DNA from: Planctomycetota bacterium
GTDB taxonomy: Bacteria; Planctomycetota; Phycisphaerae; Phycisphaerales; SM1A02
DNA length: 6,707 bases
Direction: 5' to 3'
Assembly (NCBI GenBank): GCA_009924765.1
Contig: RFQW01000094.1
Location: forward strand, 1 to 6,707
The notes below the pieces were generated by a model, which made no database searches, was not told the origin of the DNA, and saw only the letters and a program-made list of their open reading frames with translations. Shown piece by piece: positions 1 to 6,707 of the stretch. A program made the translations under genes and the position numbers. The stretch's first letter is position 1, and the number at the start of each line of letters is the position of its first letter.

Positions 1-427
1 GACCGGTGGTGTCGTCCAGGCCATCGCGGTTGCCGGCGAACACGATCACCAGTCCGCACCCCGCCTTGGCGATCTGCGGAAAAAGCGTCTCCGCCTTGCG
101 CACGATGGCGTCGTGCTGTTCGAGGCGATTCAGTCCCTTGGTGATGGTGCAGGGACCGTTGGCGATGGCGCACTGCAGACCATCTTCGCGCACGCGCGCG
201 ATGTCCTCCGGGTCGAGCAGTTCCACGCTCTGCACATTGCAGCGCTTGGCCATGGCACACAGGTCGGTCAGTCTGTGCTTGGGGAAGCACCAGCGGCACA
301 CGCTCTGAGGCAGTCGCGTGCCAGCATCGGACTTCGGTTCATCCGCACGCGGTTGCGCCGCCACGCCACGCGACGCCAGCGCCGCCGCCGTGCCGACGCC
401 GGTCGCGATGAACCGTCTGCGATCCAT
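1..427 (-). CDS. Tat-exported hydroxypyruvate isomerase-like TIM-barrel protein (C-terminus beyond window)
   Basis: Reading the minus strand from the ATG at 427-425 gives 142 residues with no stop; the gene runs off the left edge, so only the N-terminal part is seen. Residues 1-24 form a twin-arginine signal: DRRRFIA at 2-8, a short Ala/Gly hydrophobic stretch, and a likely cleavage after VAA at 22-24. The mature part opens with QSVCRWCF (about 41-48), followed by a helix, SVELLDPED, a CAIANG strand and VIVFAGNRDG near the end. This pattern resembles the (beta/alpha) repeats of the hydroxypyruvate isomerase/xylose-isomerase-like (AP endonuclease 2) superfamily, as found in planctomycete and verrucomicrobial proteins. 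The catalytic metal-binding Glu/Asp/His residues of the family would lie mostly in the missing part, so the reaction (hydroxypyruvate to tartronate semialdehyde, or another sugar isomerisation or epimerisation) is not confirmed. It starts 3 nt after the gcvP stop, with no clear Shine-Dalgarno, which suggests translational coupling. Family call fairly sure, substrate unsure. Confidence 0.8.
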   Translation of the reverse strand, partial: MDRRRFIATGVGTAAALASRGVAAQPRADEPKSDAGTRLPQSVCRWCFPKHRLTDLCAMAKRCNVQSVELLDPEDIARVREDGLQCAIANGPCTITKGLNRLEQHDAIVRKAETLFPQIAKAGCGLVIVFAGNRDGLDDTTG

Positions 428-430
428 GGT

Positions 431-3367
431 TCAGCGGTACGAGCTGAGCGGCTCGCAGCTGCACACCAGATTGCGGTCGCCGAATGGATTGTCCACGCGA
501 CCCACGCTCGGCCAGAACTTGCGGTTCTTCACCCAAGGCAGGGGGAAGGCACCGAGCGAGCGCGGGTAGGCATGCGTCCACTCGTCGCCGGCGACGGCCT
601 CGACCGTGTGCGGCGCGTTCTTCAGCGGGTTGTCCTTGCGATCCATCGAACCATTCTCGATGGCCTGGATCTCGGCGCGGATCTGGATCATCGCCTCGCA
701 GAAACGATCCAGCTCCTCCTTCGATTCGCTCTCGGTGGGCTCGATCATCAGCGTGCCTGGCACGGGCCAGCTCATGGTGGGCGCGTGGAAACCGAAGTCC
801 ATCAGGCGCTTGGCGATGTCATCGATCTTCACCTCGGCACTCTTGTCGAAGGGACGGCAGTCCACGATGAACTCGTGCGCGCAGCGACCGTTGGCGTTGG
901 TGTAAAGCACCTCATAGTGCCCCTCGAGTCGCTTGGCCATGTAGTTGGCTGACAGGATGGCCACCTGCGTTGCCTTGCGCAGACCCTCGGCGCCCATCAG
1001 CGACACGTACACCCAGCTGATCGGCAGGATGCTTGCGCTGCCGTACGGCGCCGCACTGATCGGACCGATGGCCTTCGCGCTGGTGCCCACCGGCTTGATG
1101 ACGGGATGGCCCGGCAGGAACTCCGCCAGATGGGCCGCCACGCCGATGGGGCCCACACCCGGGCCGCCACCACCATGCGGAATGCAGAAGGTCTTGTGCA
1201 GGTTCAGGTGGCACACGTCGGCACCGATCTCGCCGGGTCGCGTCAGGCCCACCTGCGCGTTCATGTTGGCGCCGTCCATGTACACCTGGCCGCCGAACTT
1301 GTGCACCACCTCGCAGATCTGCTTCACGTGATCCTCGAACACGCCGTGCGTGCTGGGGTAGGTGATCATGCAGCACGAGAGGTCCTTCGCGTGCTCCTCG
1401 GCCTTGCGGCTCATGTCGGCCAGATCCACGTTGCCGTCGGCATCGCAGTCGACCGGCACCACATGCATGCCGGCCACGATGGCGCTGGCGGGGTTGGTGC
1501 CGTGCGCGCTCTCGGGAATCAGGCACACGTTGCGCTTCGCCTCGCCGCGGCTCTCGTGCCACGCGCGGATCACCATCAGGCCGGCGTATTCACCCTGGCT
1601 GCCCGAGTTGGGCTGCAGGCTGACCGCCGCGAAGCCGGTCACATCGCACAACCACGCCTCCAGCGTGCGGAACAGTTCGGCGTAGCCCTTCCACTGATCG
1701 GCCGGCGCGAAGGGGTGCATGCGACCGAACTCGGGCCAGGTCACCGGAATCATCTCGGTGGTGGCGTTCAGCTTCATGGTGCAGCTGCCAAGCGGAATCA
1801 TGCTGTGGGCCAGGCTCAGATCCTTGCCCTGCAGCGCGAAGATGTAGCGCAGCAGCTCGGTCTCGCTGTGGAAGCGGTTGAACACATCCTGTGCCATGAA
1901 CACGCCGGTGCGGCGCAGCGCCGCGGGCAGCGATGCGTCCACCTTCAGGTCGGCAACGCGTGGCGCCTTGTGCGAGGTGCCGGTGGCGAAGCACTCGAGC
2001 AGATCCTGCAGGTCGTTCGGCAGCACGGTCTCGTCCAGCGACACGCTGATGGTGCCGTCGGCGAACGCGCGCAGGTTCATGCGATGCGCGCGCGCAGCCT
2101 CGTGCACCTTGTCGGCGGTGGTGCCGTTCAGGCGCACGTGCACGGTGTCGAAGAAGTCCTTCGCGATCACCTCGTGGCCCAGCGCCTTCACGCCGGCGGC
2201 CAGCGTGGCCGCGGCGGTGTGCACGCGGGTGGCGATGCGGCGCAGTCCATCCGGACCGTGATAGATGCCGTAGAAGGCGGCGATGTTGGCAAGCAGCGCC
2301 TGCGCGGTGCAGATGTTGCTGGTGGCCTTGTCGCGGCGGATGTGCTGTTCGCGCGTCTGGATGGACAGACGCAGCGCGGGACGACCGTGCGAGTCGCGGC
2401 TGACGCCGATCAGGCGACCCGGCATGCGGCGCACGAAGGCGTTCTTGGTGGCGAAGTACGCGGCGTGCGGGCCACCAAAGCCCATCGGCACACCGAAGCG
2501 CTGCATGGATCCAAGCGCCACATCCGCGCCCAGTTCGCCCGGCGGCGTGAGCAGCGTCAGGGCCAGCGGATCGGCAACCATCGCCACCAGCGCACCGGTG
2601 GCCTTCACCTTGGCGATCACGCCGCGCCAATCGGTCACGCGACCATCGGTGGACGGATAGGCGAGCAGCGCGCCGCAGTAGTCCTTGGCCGCGAAGTCGG
2701 TGGTGTTCGCGTCACCCACCACCAGCGTCACGCCCAGACCCTTCGCGCGCGTCTCGACCACGGCAATGGTCTGCGGATGGCAGTCAGCGGCCACGAAGAA
2801 GGTCTTGCGCTTGCCATCACCGGCACCCAGGCACAGGCTCATGGCCTCGGCCGCCGCGGTGCCTTCATCGAGCAGGCTCGCGCCGGCCACTTCCATGCCG
2901 GTGAGCTCGGTGCACATGGTCTGGAAGTTGAGCAGGCTCTCCAGTCGACCTTGCGCCACTTCGGCCTGATAGGGCGTGTACTGCGTGTACCAACCCGGAT
3001 TCTCGAGCACGTTTCGCAGGATCACCGTGGGCGTGATGCAGTCGTTGTAGCCCATGCCGATGTAGCTGCGGAACACCTGGTTCTTCTTCGCCAGCGCGTG
3101 GATGGCCGCAAGGCACTCCGCCTCGCCGCGCGCCTTGAAGCCACCGTTGTTGGTGGGATCGTTGATCGTGAGACCCTTCGTGCTCAGGATCGAGCCCGGC
3201 ACCGTGGCCTTGGTGAGCGAGTCCAGGCTGTCGTAGCCCAGGAACGTCAGCATCTCGGCGATGTCGGCATCGCTGGGCCCGATGTGCCGCTGCGCGAAGG
3301 TGTCGAGCGGCTCGAGCGAGGGGGTGGAGGCGTGCAGGTTGGTGGGCGACTTCTCGAGCATGGACAT
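431..3367 (-). CDS. gcvP: Glycine dehydrogenase (aminomethyl-transferring), glycine cleavage system P protein
   Basis: Complete 978-aa single-chain P protein (the E. coli enzyme is 957 aa), not the split GcvPA/GcvPB form. It is the PLP-dependent subunit of the cytoplasmic glycine cleavage complex: it decarboxylates glycine and passes the aminomethyl group to the lipoyl arm of GcvH. The N-terminal half begins with FAQRHIGPSDADI and contains WYTQYTPYQAEVAQGRLE (about 126-145), GVPMGFGGPHAAYF (about 290) and KATSNICTAQALLA. The C-terminal catalytic half has IPLGSCTMKLNAT (Ser at 528), PNSGSQGEYAG, YPSTHGVFE, DGANMNAQVG and the PLP-lysine motif HLNLHKTF, with Lys725 as the Schiff-base lysine, followed by a Gly-rich GGGGPGVGPIG loop. 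No frameshift or missing motif was found. ATG at 3367 was chosen because a TATACT box ends 8 nt upstream; a second Met at residue 3 is possible. No partner gcvT or gcvH is in the window, and no glycine riboswitch fits the short upstream region. It forms an operon with the isomerase-like gene downstream. Confidence 0.98.
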   Translation of the reverse strand: MSMLEKSPTNLHASTPSLEPLDTFAQRHIGPSDADIAEMLTFLGYDSLDSLTKATVPGSILSTKGLTINDPTNNGGFKARGEAECLAAIHALAKKNQVFRSYIGMGYNDCITPTVILRNVLENPGWYTQYTPYQAEVAQGRLESLLNFQTMCTELTGMEVAGASLLDEGTAAAEAMSLCLGAGDGKRKTFFVAADCHPQTIAVVETRAKGLGVTLVVGDANTTDFAAKDYCGALLAYPSTDGRVTDWRGVIAKVKATGALVAMVADPLALTLLTPPGELGADVALGSMQRFGVPMGFGGPHAAYFATKNAFVRRMPGRLIGVSRDSHGRPALRLSIQTREQHIRRDKATSNICTAQALLANIAAFYGIYHGPDGLRRIATRVHTAAATLAAGVKALGHEVIAKDFFDTVHVRLNGTTADKVHEAARAHRMNLRAFADGTISVSLDETVLPNDLQDLLECFATGTSHKAPRVADLKVDASLPAALRRTGVFMAQDVFNRFHSETELLRYIFALQGKDLSLAHSMIPLGSCTMKLNATTEMIPVTWPEFGRMHPFAPADQWKGYAELFRTLEAWLCDVTGFAAVSLQPNSGSQGEYAGLMVIRAWHESRGEAKRNVCLIPESAHGTNPASAIVAGMHVVPVDCDADGNVDLADMSRKAEEHAKDLSCCMITYPSTHGVFEDHVKQICEVVHKFGGQVYMDGANMNAQVGLTRPGEIGADVCHLNLHKTFCIPHGGGGPGVGPIGVAAHLAEFLPGHPVIKPVGTSAKAIGPISAAPYGSASILPISWVYVSLMGAEGLRKATQVAILSANYMAKRLEGHYEVLYTNANGRCAHEFIVDCRPFDKSAEVKIDDIAKRLMDFGFHAPTMSWPVPGTLMIEPTESESKEELDRFCEAMIQIRAEIQAIENGSMDRKDNPLKNAPHTVEAVAGDEWTHAYPRSLGAFPLPWVKNRKFWPSVGRVDNPFGDRNLVCSCEPLSSYR

Positions 3368-3375
3368 GGGGAACG

Positions 3376-3381
3376 AGTATA
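3376..3381 (-). promoter_or_regulatory. Putative -10 box (TATACT) of gcvP, near-leaderless
   Basis: On the minus strand TATACT matches the sigma70-type -10 consensus TATAAT at five of six positions and is separated from the gcvP ATG by 8 nt (CGTTCCCC). The first well-placed purine for initiation is the A of the ATG or within two bases of it, so the mRNA would have a 0-2 nt leader. No convincing -35 hexamer is seen at 16-18 bp spacing (GAAGAA at 17 bp). The absence of a Shine-Dalgarno within 15 nt of the ATG agrees with leaderless translation. Predicted from sequence only. Confidence 0.55.
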
Positions 3382-3429
3382 GAAGCGCGATCCTCCATTT
3401 CTTCCTGCAACCATGCCGGAATTTGGCTC

Positions 3430-3435
3430 TATCCT
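3430..3435 (+). promoter_or_regulatory. Putative -10 box (TATCCT) of the M28 peptidase gene
   Basis: TATCCT lies in the 99-bp divergent region and would start transcription near 3441-3442, giving a leader of about 25 nt that includes the GGAG ribosome-binding site. This also argues against the ATG at 3413 as the peptidase start, because that codon would be upstream of the transcription start. No clear -35 element is visible, so confidence is limited. Confidence 0.4.
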
Positions 3436-3457
3436 GTTCGACTCACCACCCGAACCC

Positions 3458-3461
3458 GGAG
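3458..3461 (+). promoter_or_regulatory. Shine-Dalgarno (GGAG) deciding the peptidase start
   Basis: GGAG ends 5 nt before the ATG at 3467. It supports that codon over the in-frame ATG at 3413, which has no comparable site and would place an extra 18 residues in front of a standard signal peptide. Confidence 0.55.
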
Positions 3462-3466
3462 CCCGC

Positions 3467-5530
3467 ATGCCATCGATCCGCCAGCCATGGAATCTTCTCG
3501 CCCCCGCCCTGATCGCTCTGGGCGCGGCGGTGCCCCTGGCCGCGCGCGCACAGGAATCGGCCAAGCCCGCCCAACCGGATGCGAAGGCGGCGGCACCCGC
3601 CGAGACGAAGGCCTCCGATCCGACCCCGCCACCGGCAGGTCGACTGATCGAAGGTGGGTCCGTCAATCCATACACCTATGAACCCAAGGGGGTCGCCCCC
3701 GACGCCAACGACCCCGCCCAGACCGACCTTCACAAGTCGCTGCAGGCCATGGGCCCGGTGGCCATCGAGTGGTACCAGCATGTGCAGACGCTCTCGAACC
3801 CGTTCTTCGAGGGTCGCGTGCCGGGTTCGCGCGGCAACGACCTGGCCGCCGAGTACGTCGAGTTCTACATGAAGCAGATCGGGCTGGAGCCGGCATTCAA
3901 GCAGGCCGACGCGGCCGGCAAGGATGCGCCCTCGTGGCGCCAGCCGTTCATGCTCGAGGGCGGCGCACCCAAGGTGGAGAGCAGCTCGGTCACCGCGGCG
4001 GGTCAGGCGCTCGAGCGGGGCAAGACCTATCAGGTGATCGGTTCCAGCGGCAGCGGGGCGGTGAACGCGCCCATCGTGTTCGCCGGCTACGCCATCGAGG
4101 AAGGCAAGAAGGACTACACCAGCTTCGACAAGAAGGAGGACTTCACCGGCAAGGTGGTGATGGTGCTGCGCTACGAGCCGCTCGACGCCGACGGCCGCAG
4201 CCAGTGGAGCGATCGTCGCTTCTCCGGCGCAAGCGCCATGCGCAGCAAGCTCGATGCCGTGGCCGACCGCAAGGCCGCGGCGATCATCCTGGTGAATCCG
4301 CCCGAGTGCCGCGACGGCGCCAAGGAACTGGAGCAGACCGAGAGCAGCGTGTTCGGCCCCGGGTACGACATTCCCATCGTGCAGCTGTCACCGGAAGCCG
4401 CCGACGCGCTGCTTCGCAAGGCCGATCCGAAGGGTCGCGGCCTGATGGACTTCCGCCAGATGGCGGACAAGGGCGAGATGAAGTGCGTCGCGCTGAAGCC
4501 CGATGTGCAGACGCGCGTCGAGGTCGCGATCGCCGAGAAGGGCATTCCCGCGCAGAACGTGGGTGGCGTGCTGCGTGGCAAGGGCAAGCTGGCGGATGAG
4601 TGGATGATCATCGGCGGTCACTACGACCACGTGGGCATGGGCTACTTCGGCGCCGATCCGCAGAACCGCGGCAAGCTGCATCCAGGCGCCGACGACAACG
4701 CCAGCGGCACCAGCGCCATGCTGTGCAGCGCGCGCGCCATGCACGATTTCTACAACTCCAAGGAAGCGCCCGCGGATTGTCGCAGCATCATCTTCCTCGC
4801 CTTCACCGCCGAGGAGAGCGGACTCGATGGCAGCCGCGAGTTCGTGAAGCACCCGACCATGCCCGCGGACAAGATCGCCGCCATGATCAACCTTGACATG
4901 GTGGGTCGTCTGCGTGGTGACGAGCTGGCGATGAGCGGCACCGGCACCGCAGAGAAGTTCAACGATCTCATTCGTCCGGCGATCGAGCGTGGCGGTCTGA
5001 CGGTGCGCGCCGATCCGGGTGGCCGTGGACCCAGCGATCACGCCAGCTTCTATGCGGCGGGCATTCCGGTGCTGTTCCTGTTCACCGGCAATCACGACGA
5101 CTATCACAAGCCCACCGACAAGGGCTTCACGGTGAATCCGCTGGGCGCCGCCAAGATCGTGCATCTGGTGGAGGAACTCGCGAAGACGCTGGTCACCACC
5201 CCGGACAAGCCCAAGTTCACCAGCACCGATGGCAAGGGCGGCAGCGATCGCGGCTACGCGAAGGTGCGTCTGGGCGTGCAGCCCGCCATGAGCAAGCGCG
5301 ATGGTCCGGGTCTTAGGCTCGACGATGTCGGTGCCGGCACCAGCGCCGCCGAGGCGGGTCTGGCCAAGGGCGACGTGATCCTGAAGTGGGGCGACAAGCC
5401 CATGGATAGCGGCGCCGACCTGGTGGAGCGCCTGCACGAACATGAACCGGGCGATGTGGTGAAGCTCACCATCCTGCGCGACGGCAAGGAGATGATGGTC
5501 GACGTCACGCTGAAGGCCTCGAAGAAGTAG
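3467..5530 (+). CDS. Secreted M28-family metallo-aminopeptidase with PA and PDZ domains
   Basis: A 687-aa zinc peptidase predicted to act outside the cytoplasmic membrane, probably removing N-terminal residues from peptides. Residues 1-28 form a Sec signal peptide (hydrophobic LLAPALIALGAAVPLAA, cleavage after ARA), followed by an Ala/Pro/Lys-rich linker to about 60. A protease-associated (PA) domain spans roughly 195-345 (APIVFAGYAI, FTGKVVMVLRY, AAAIILVNPP). The M28 domain carries the full co-catalytic two-zinc set: His385 in GGHYDHVG (with orienting Asp387), bridging Asp409 in GADDNASG, catalytic base Glu449 and ligand Glu450 in TAEESG, Asp477 in NLDMVGR and His547 in YHKPTD. Residues about 595-685 are a PDZ domain (RLGVQPAM, AAEAGLAKGDVILKWGD, KLTILRDGK), which may regulate the enzyme or bind substrate. 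The in-frame ATG at 3413 was rejected because the later start gives a clean signal peptide with a GGAG site. It is divergent from gcvP and 32 nt upstream of the aldo/keto reductase gene. Exact substrate specificity is unknown. Confidence 0.93.
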   Translation: MPSIRQPWNLLAPALIALGAAVPLAARAQESAKPAQPDAKAAAPAETKASDPTPPPAGRLIEGGSVNPYTYEPKGVAPDANDPAQTDLHKSLQAMGPVAIEWYQHVQTLSNPFFEGRVPGSRGNDLAAEYVEFYMKQIGLEPAFKQADAAGKDAPSWRQPFMLEGGAPKVESSSVTAAGQALERGKTYQVIGSSGSGAVNAPIVFAGYAIEEGKKDYTSFDKKEDFTGKVVMVLRYEPLDADGRSQWSDRRFSGASAMRSKLDAVADRKAAAIILVNPPECRDGAKELEQTESSVFGPGYDIPIVQLSPEAADALLRKADPKGRGLMDFRQMADKGEMKCVALKPDVQTRVEVAIAEKGIPAQNVGGVLRGKGKLADEWMIIGGHYDHVGMGYFGADPQNRGKLHPGADDNASGTSAMLCSARAMHDFYNSKEAPADCRSIIFLAFTAEESGLDGSREFVKHPTMPADKIAAMINLDMVGRLRGDELAMSGTGTAEKFNDLIRPAIERGGLTVRADPGGRGPSDHASFYAAGIPVLFLFTGNHDDYHKPTDKGFTVNPLGAAKIVHLVEELAKTLVTTPDKPKFTSTDGKGGSDRGYAKVRLGVQPAMSKRDGPGLRLDDVGAGTSAAEAGLAKGDVILKWGDKPMDSGADLVERLHEHEPGDVVKLTILRDGKEMMVDVTLKASKK

Positions 5531-5550
5531 TCGCTGCATCGCGGCGCGCG

Positions 5551-5556
5551 TACCCT
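5551..5556 (+). promoter_or_regulatory. Putative leaderless -10 box (TACCCT) of the aldo/keto reductase gene
   Basis: TACCCT has the T-A-n-n-n-T core of a -10 element and is followed by exactly 6 nt (CCGCGC) and then the ATG at 5563. With the last T at -7, the A of ATG is position +1, which is the geometry of a leaderless transcript. No Shine-Dalgarno occurs in the 32-nt gap. A weak -35-like TAGTCG lies 17 bp upstream, overlapping the peptidase stop codon. Predicted only; readthrough from the peptidase gene is also possible. Confidence 0.45.
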
Positions 5557-5562
5557 CCGCGC

Positions 5563-6666
5563 ATGCACGGACACGCCATCACCGACTTCGTCACGCTTGG
5601 CCGCAGCGGCCTTCGCGTCAGCCCGCTCTGCTTTGGTGCCATGACCTTCGGCACCGAATGGGGCATCGGCACCGGACCCGATGAAAGCTTCGCCATGCTC
5701 GACGCGTATCTCGCGTCGGGCGGCAACTTCATCGACACCGCCAACATCTACACCAAGGGGCACAGCGAGAAGATCCTGGGCGACTACTTCACCAAGGGTC
5801 CGGGCCGCGGCAAGCGTGATCGCGTGGTGATCGCCACCAAGTTCATGGGCAACCTGTGGCCCAACGATCCAAACGGCGGCGGCGCCAGCCGCAAGGCCAT
5901 CCTGCATGCGGTGGAGGATTCGCTGCGACGGTTGCAGACCGATCACATCGATCTGCTGTGGGCGCACTTCTGGGATCGCCACACGCCGGTCGAGGAGATG
6001 ATGGGCACGCTCGACACGCTGGTGAAGCAGGGCAAGGTGCGCTACATCGGACTCAGTGATCATCCTGCATGGGTGGTGACCAAGTGCCAGTACACCGCGC
6101 TGATGAACCGCTGGGAGCCGCTGTGCGCGCTGCAGATCGAGTACAGCCTGCTGCAGCGCACGGTGGAAAGCGAACTCATGAGCATGGCGCGCGACCTGAA
6201 CCTGGGCGTGACGCCATGGAGCCCGCTGCGTGGCGGCGTGCTGAGCGGCAAGTTCGATCGCAACACGCCGCCGCCCGATGACGGCAGCACGCGCGTGAAG
6301 AAGGAAAGCAACTACCTGAACGAGCGCAGCTACGCGCTGATCGATCTGCTGCGCCAGATCGCGGCGGAGCGCGGATGCACGGTGGCGCAGGCGGCGCTGC
6401 GCTGGCTGCTTGACCAGAACGGCGTCACAAGCGTGATCATCGGCGCGCGTCACTCGAAGCAGCTGCAGGACAACCTCGGTGCCTGCGCGGTGCGGCTGAC
6501 AGCGGACGATCACCGGCGCCTCGACGAGGCGAGCAAGGTCGAGCGACCGTTCCCGTGGGACTTCCTCGACATGGTGAAGGCCGGCATCCAGAACGGCACC
6601 ACCATCAACGGCGTGAAGAGCGATCCGTGGCATCTGACGCCAAAGGGTGATCACGAGCGGCACTGA
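5563..6666 (+). CDS. Aldo/keto reductase, NADPH-dependent carbonyl reductase
   Basis: A complete 367-aa cytoplasmic (beta/alpha)8 oxidoreductase, slightly longer than the usual 310-350 aa. The N-terminus LGRSGLRVSPLCFGAMTFG is a classic opening for this family and supports the ATG at 5563. The catalytic tetrad is intact: Asp58 and Tyr63 in FIDTANIYTKG, Lys93 in VIATKF and His135 in LLWAHFWD. Further family marks are RLQTDHIDLL, GKVRYIGLSD, the substrate-face LQIEYSLLQRTVE, TPWSPLRGGVLSGK and the C-terminal cofactor-binding VIIGARHSKQLQDNLGA (about 291-307). Such enzymes reduce aldehydes, ketones or sugar carbonyls with NADPH; the sequence does not show which one this reduces. It lacks a signal peptide, unlike the exported peptidase before it, and the two have no obvious shared pathway. 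Expression probably comes from its own box just upstream, with possible readthrough from the peptidase gene. Confidence 0.95.
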   Translation: MHGHAITDFVTLGRSGLRVSPLCFGAMTFGTEWGIGTGPDESFAMLDAYLASGGNFIDTANIYTKGHSEKILGDYFTKGPGRGKRDRVVIATKFMGNLWPNDPNGGGASRKAILHAVEDSLRRLQTDHIDLLWAHFWDRHTPVEEMMGTLDTLVKQGKVRYIGLSDHPAWVVTKCQYTALMNRWEPLCALQIEYSLLQRTVESELMSMARDLNLGVTPWSPLRGGVLSGKFDRNTPPPDDGSTRVKKESNYLNERSYALIDLLRQIAAERGCTVAQAALRWLLDQNGVTSVIIGARHSKQLQDNLGACAVRLTADDHRRLDEASKVERPFPWDFLDMVKAGIQNGTTINGVKSDPWHLTPKGDHERH

Positions 6667-6707
6667 GTCCGCGCGCCTCGGTCGCGATCAGCGCAGGAAT
6701 CCACACG
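6667..6707. other. Terminal 41 bp, no assignable feature
   Basis: The sequence after the reductase stop is too short to assign. A frame on the minus strand is open through it, so a convergent gene could end here, but there is nothing to support one. I see no hairpin with a T-run that would mark an intrinsic terminator. Confidence 0.5.

Noticed and set aside
1106..3382. A 758-codon open frame on the plus strand across most of gcvP.
   Set aside because: Its codons are in exact register with gcvP codons, so its stops would correspond to TTA, CTA and TCA codons in gcvP, which are rare in GC-rich genes. Its translation is His/Arg/Ala/Val-rich with no recognisable domain. It is a compositional shadow.
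3391..3396. GGAGGA on the minus strand upstream of gcvP, a strong Shine-Dalgarno sequence.
   Set aside because: It is 24 nt from the gcvP ATG with no in-frame start codon nearby, and it lies upstream of the predicted TATACT box, so it would not be in the mRNA.
3413..3466. An 18-residue N-terminal extension of the peptidase from the ATG at 3413.
   Set aside because: It would bury the signal peptide, lacks a ribosome-binding site and lies upstream of the predicted transcription start; the ATG at 3467 has GGAG and a clean signal peptide.
3368..3466. Possible glycine riboswitch upstream of gcvP.
   Set aside because: The 99-bp gap is shared with a divergent gene and the predicted leader is 0-2 nt, too short for a glycine aptamer; no aptamer-like helices were seen.
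4388..5539. A 383-codon minus-strand frame opposite the peptidase gene.
   Set aside because: It is in codon register with the peptidase, so the same rare-codon explanation applies, and the product looks like nothing known.
5546..5562. Inverted repeat GCGCG / CGCGC around the TACCCT box, a possible operator or terminator.
   Set aside because: Only 5 bp of alternating G/C with no T-run, easily expected by chance in this composition.
5254..6663. A 469-codon minus-strand frame opposite the aldo/keto reductase and the peptidase end.
   Set aside because: It is in codon register with the reductase gene, which has all family motifs; the antisense product has biased composition and no domain.
1..6707. 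Search for mobile elements, CRISPR arrays, tRNAs, toxin-antitoxin or defence genes.
   Set aside because: Every stretch is accounted for by four housekeeping-type genes and short gaps; no direct repeats, transposase motifs or RNA-gene signatures were found by eye.

Overview
This is a GC-rich bacterial window with a dense, ordinary chromosomal layout: four protein-coding genes around one divergent intergenic region. A Tat-type signal on a hydroxypyruvate-isomerase-like TIM-barrel protein, and a secreted PA–M28–PDZ metallopeptidase, are combinations I associate with Planctomycetota (perhaps a Phycisphaerae-like lineage). That placement is an inference from gene style, not something the sequence proves. 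No rRNA, tRNA, CRISPR array, insertion sequence or long repeat is visible.

Left arm, minus strand (3367 down to 1): a complete single-chain glycine dehydrogenase (decarboxylating), gcvP, 978 aa. Three bases after its stop begins a Tat-exported, hydroxypyruvate-isomerase-like protein whose C-terminal part lies outside the window. The two almost certainly share a transcript. No gcvT or gcvH is in view.

Centre (3368-3466): a 99-bp divergent promoter region. On the minus strand a TATACT box sits 8 nt before the gcvP ATG, so gcvP is probably leaderless or nearly so. On the plus strand a TATCCT box and a GGAG ribosome-binding site serve the peptidase gene and fix its start at 3467.

Right arm, plus strand (3467-6666): a secreted 687-aa M28 zinc aminopeptidase with a PA domain insertion and a C-terminal PDZ domain. 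After a 32-bp gap comes a 367-aa aldo/keto reductase with an intact catalytic tetrad. The reductase has no Shine-Dalgarno but has a TACCCT box exactly 6 nt before its ATG, again a leaderless arrangement.

Functionally the left pair suggests C2/C3 (glycine, serine, hydroxypyruvate) metabolism. The right pair looks like unrelated neighbours, one in extracytoplasmic peptide degradation and one a cytoplasmic NADPH-dependent carbonyl reductase. I do not see a novel defence, mobile or biosynthetic system. The points most worth a second look are the leaderless-promoter pattern, the tight gcvP/isomerase coupling and the predicted export of the isomerase-like protein.
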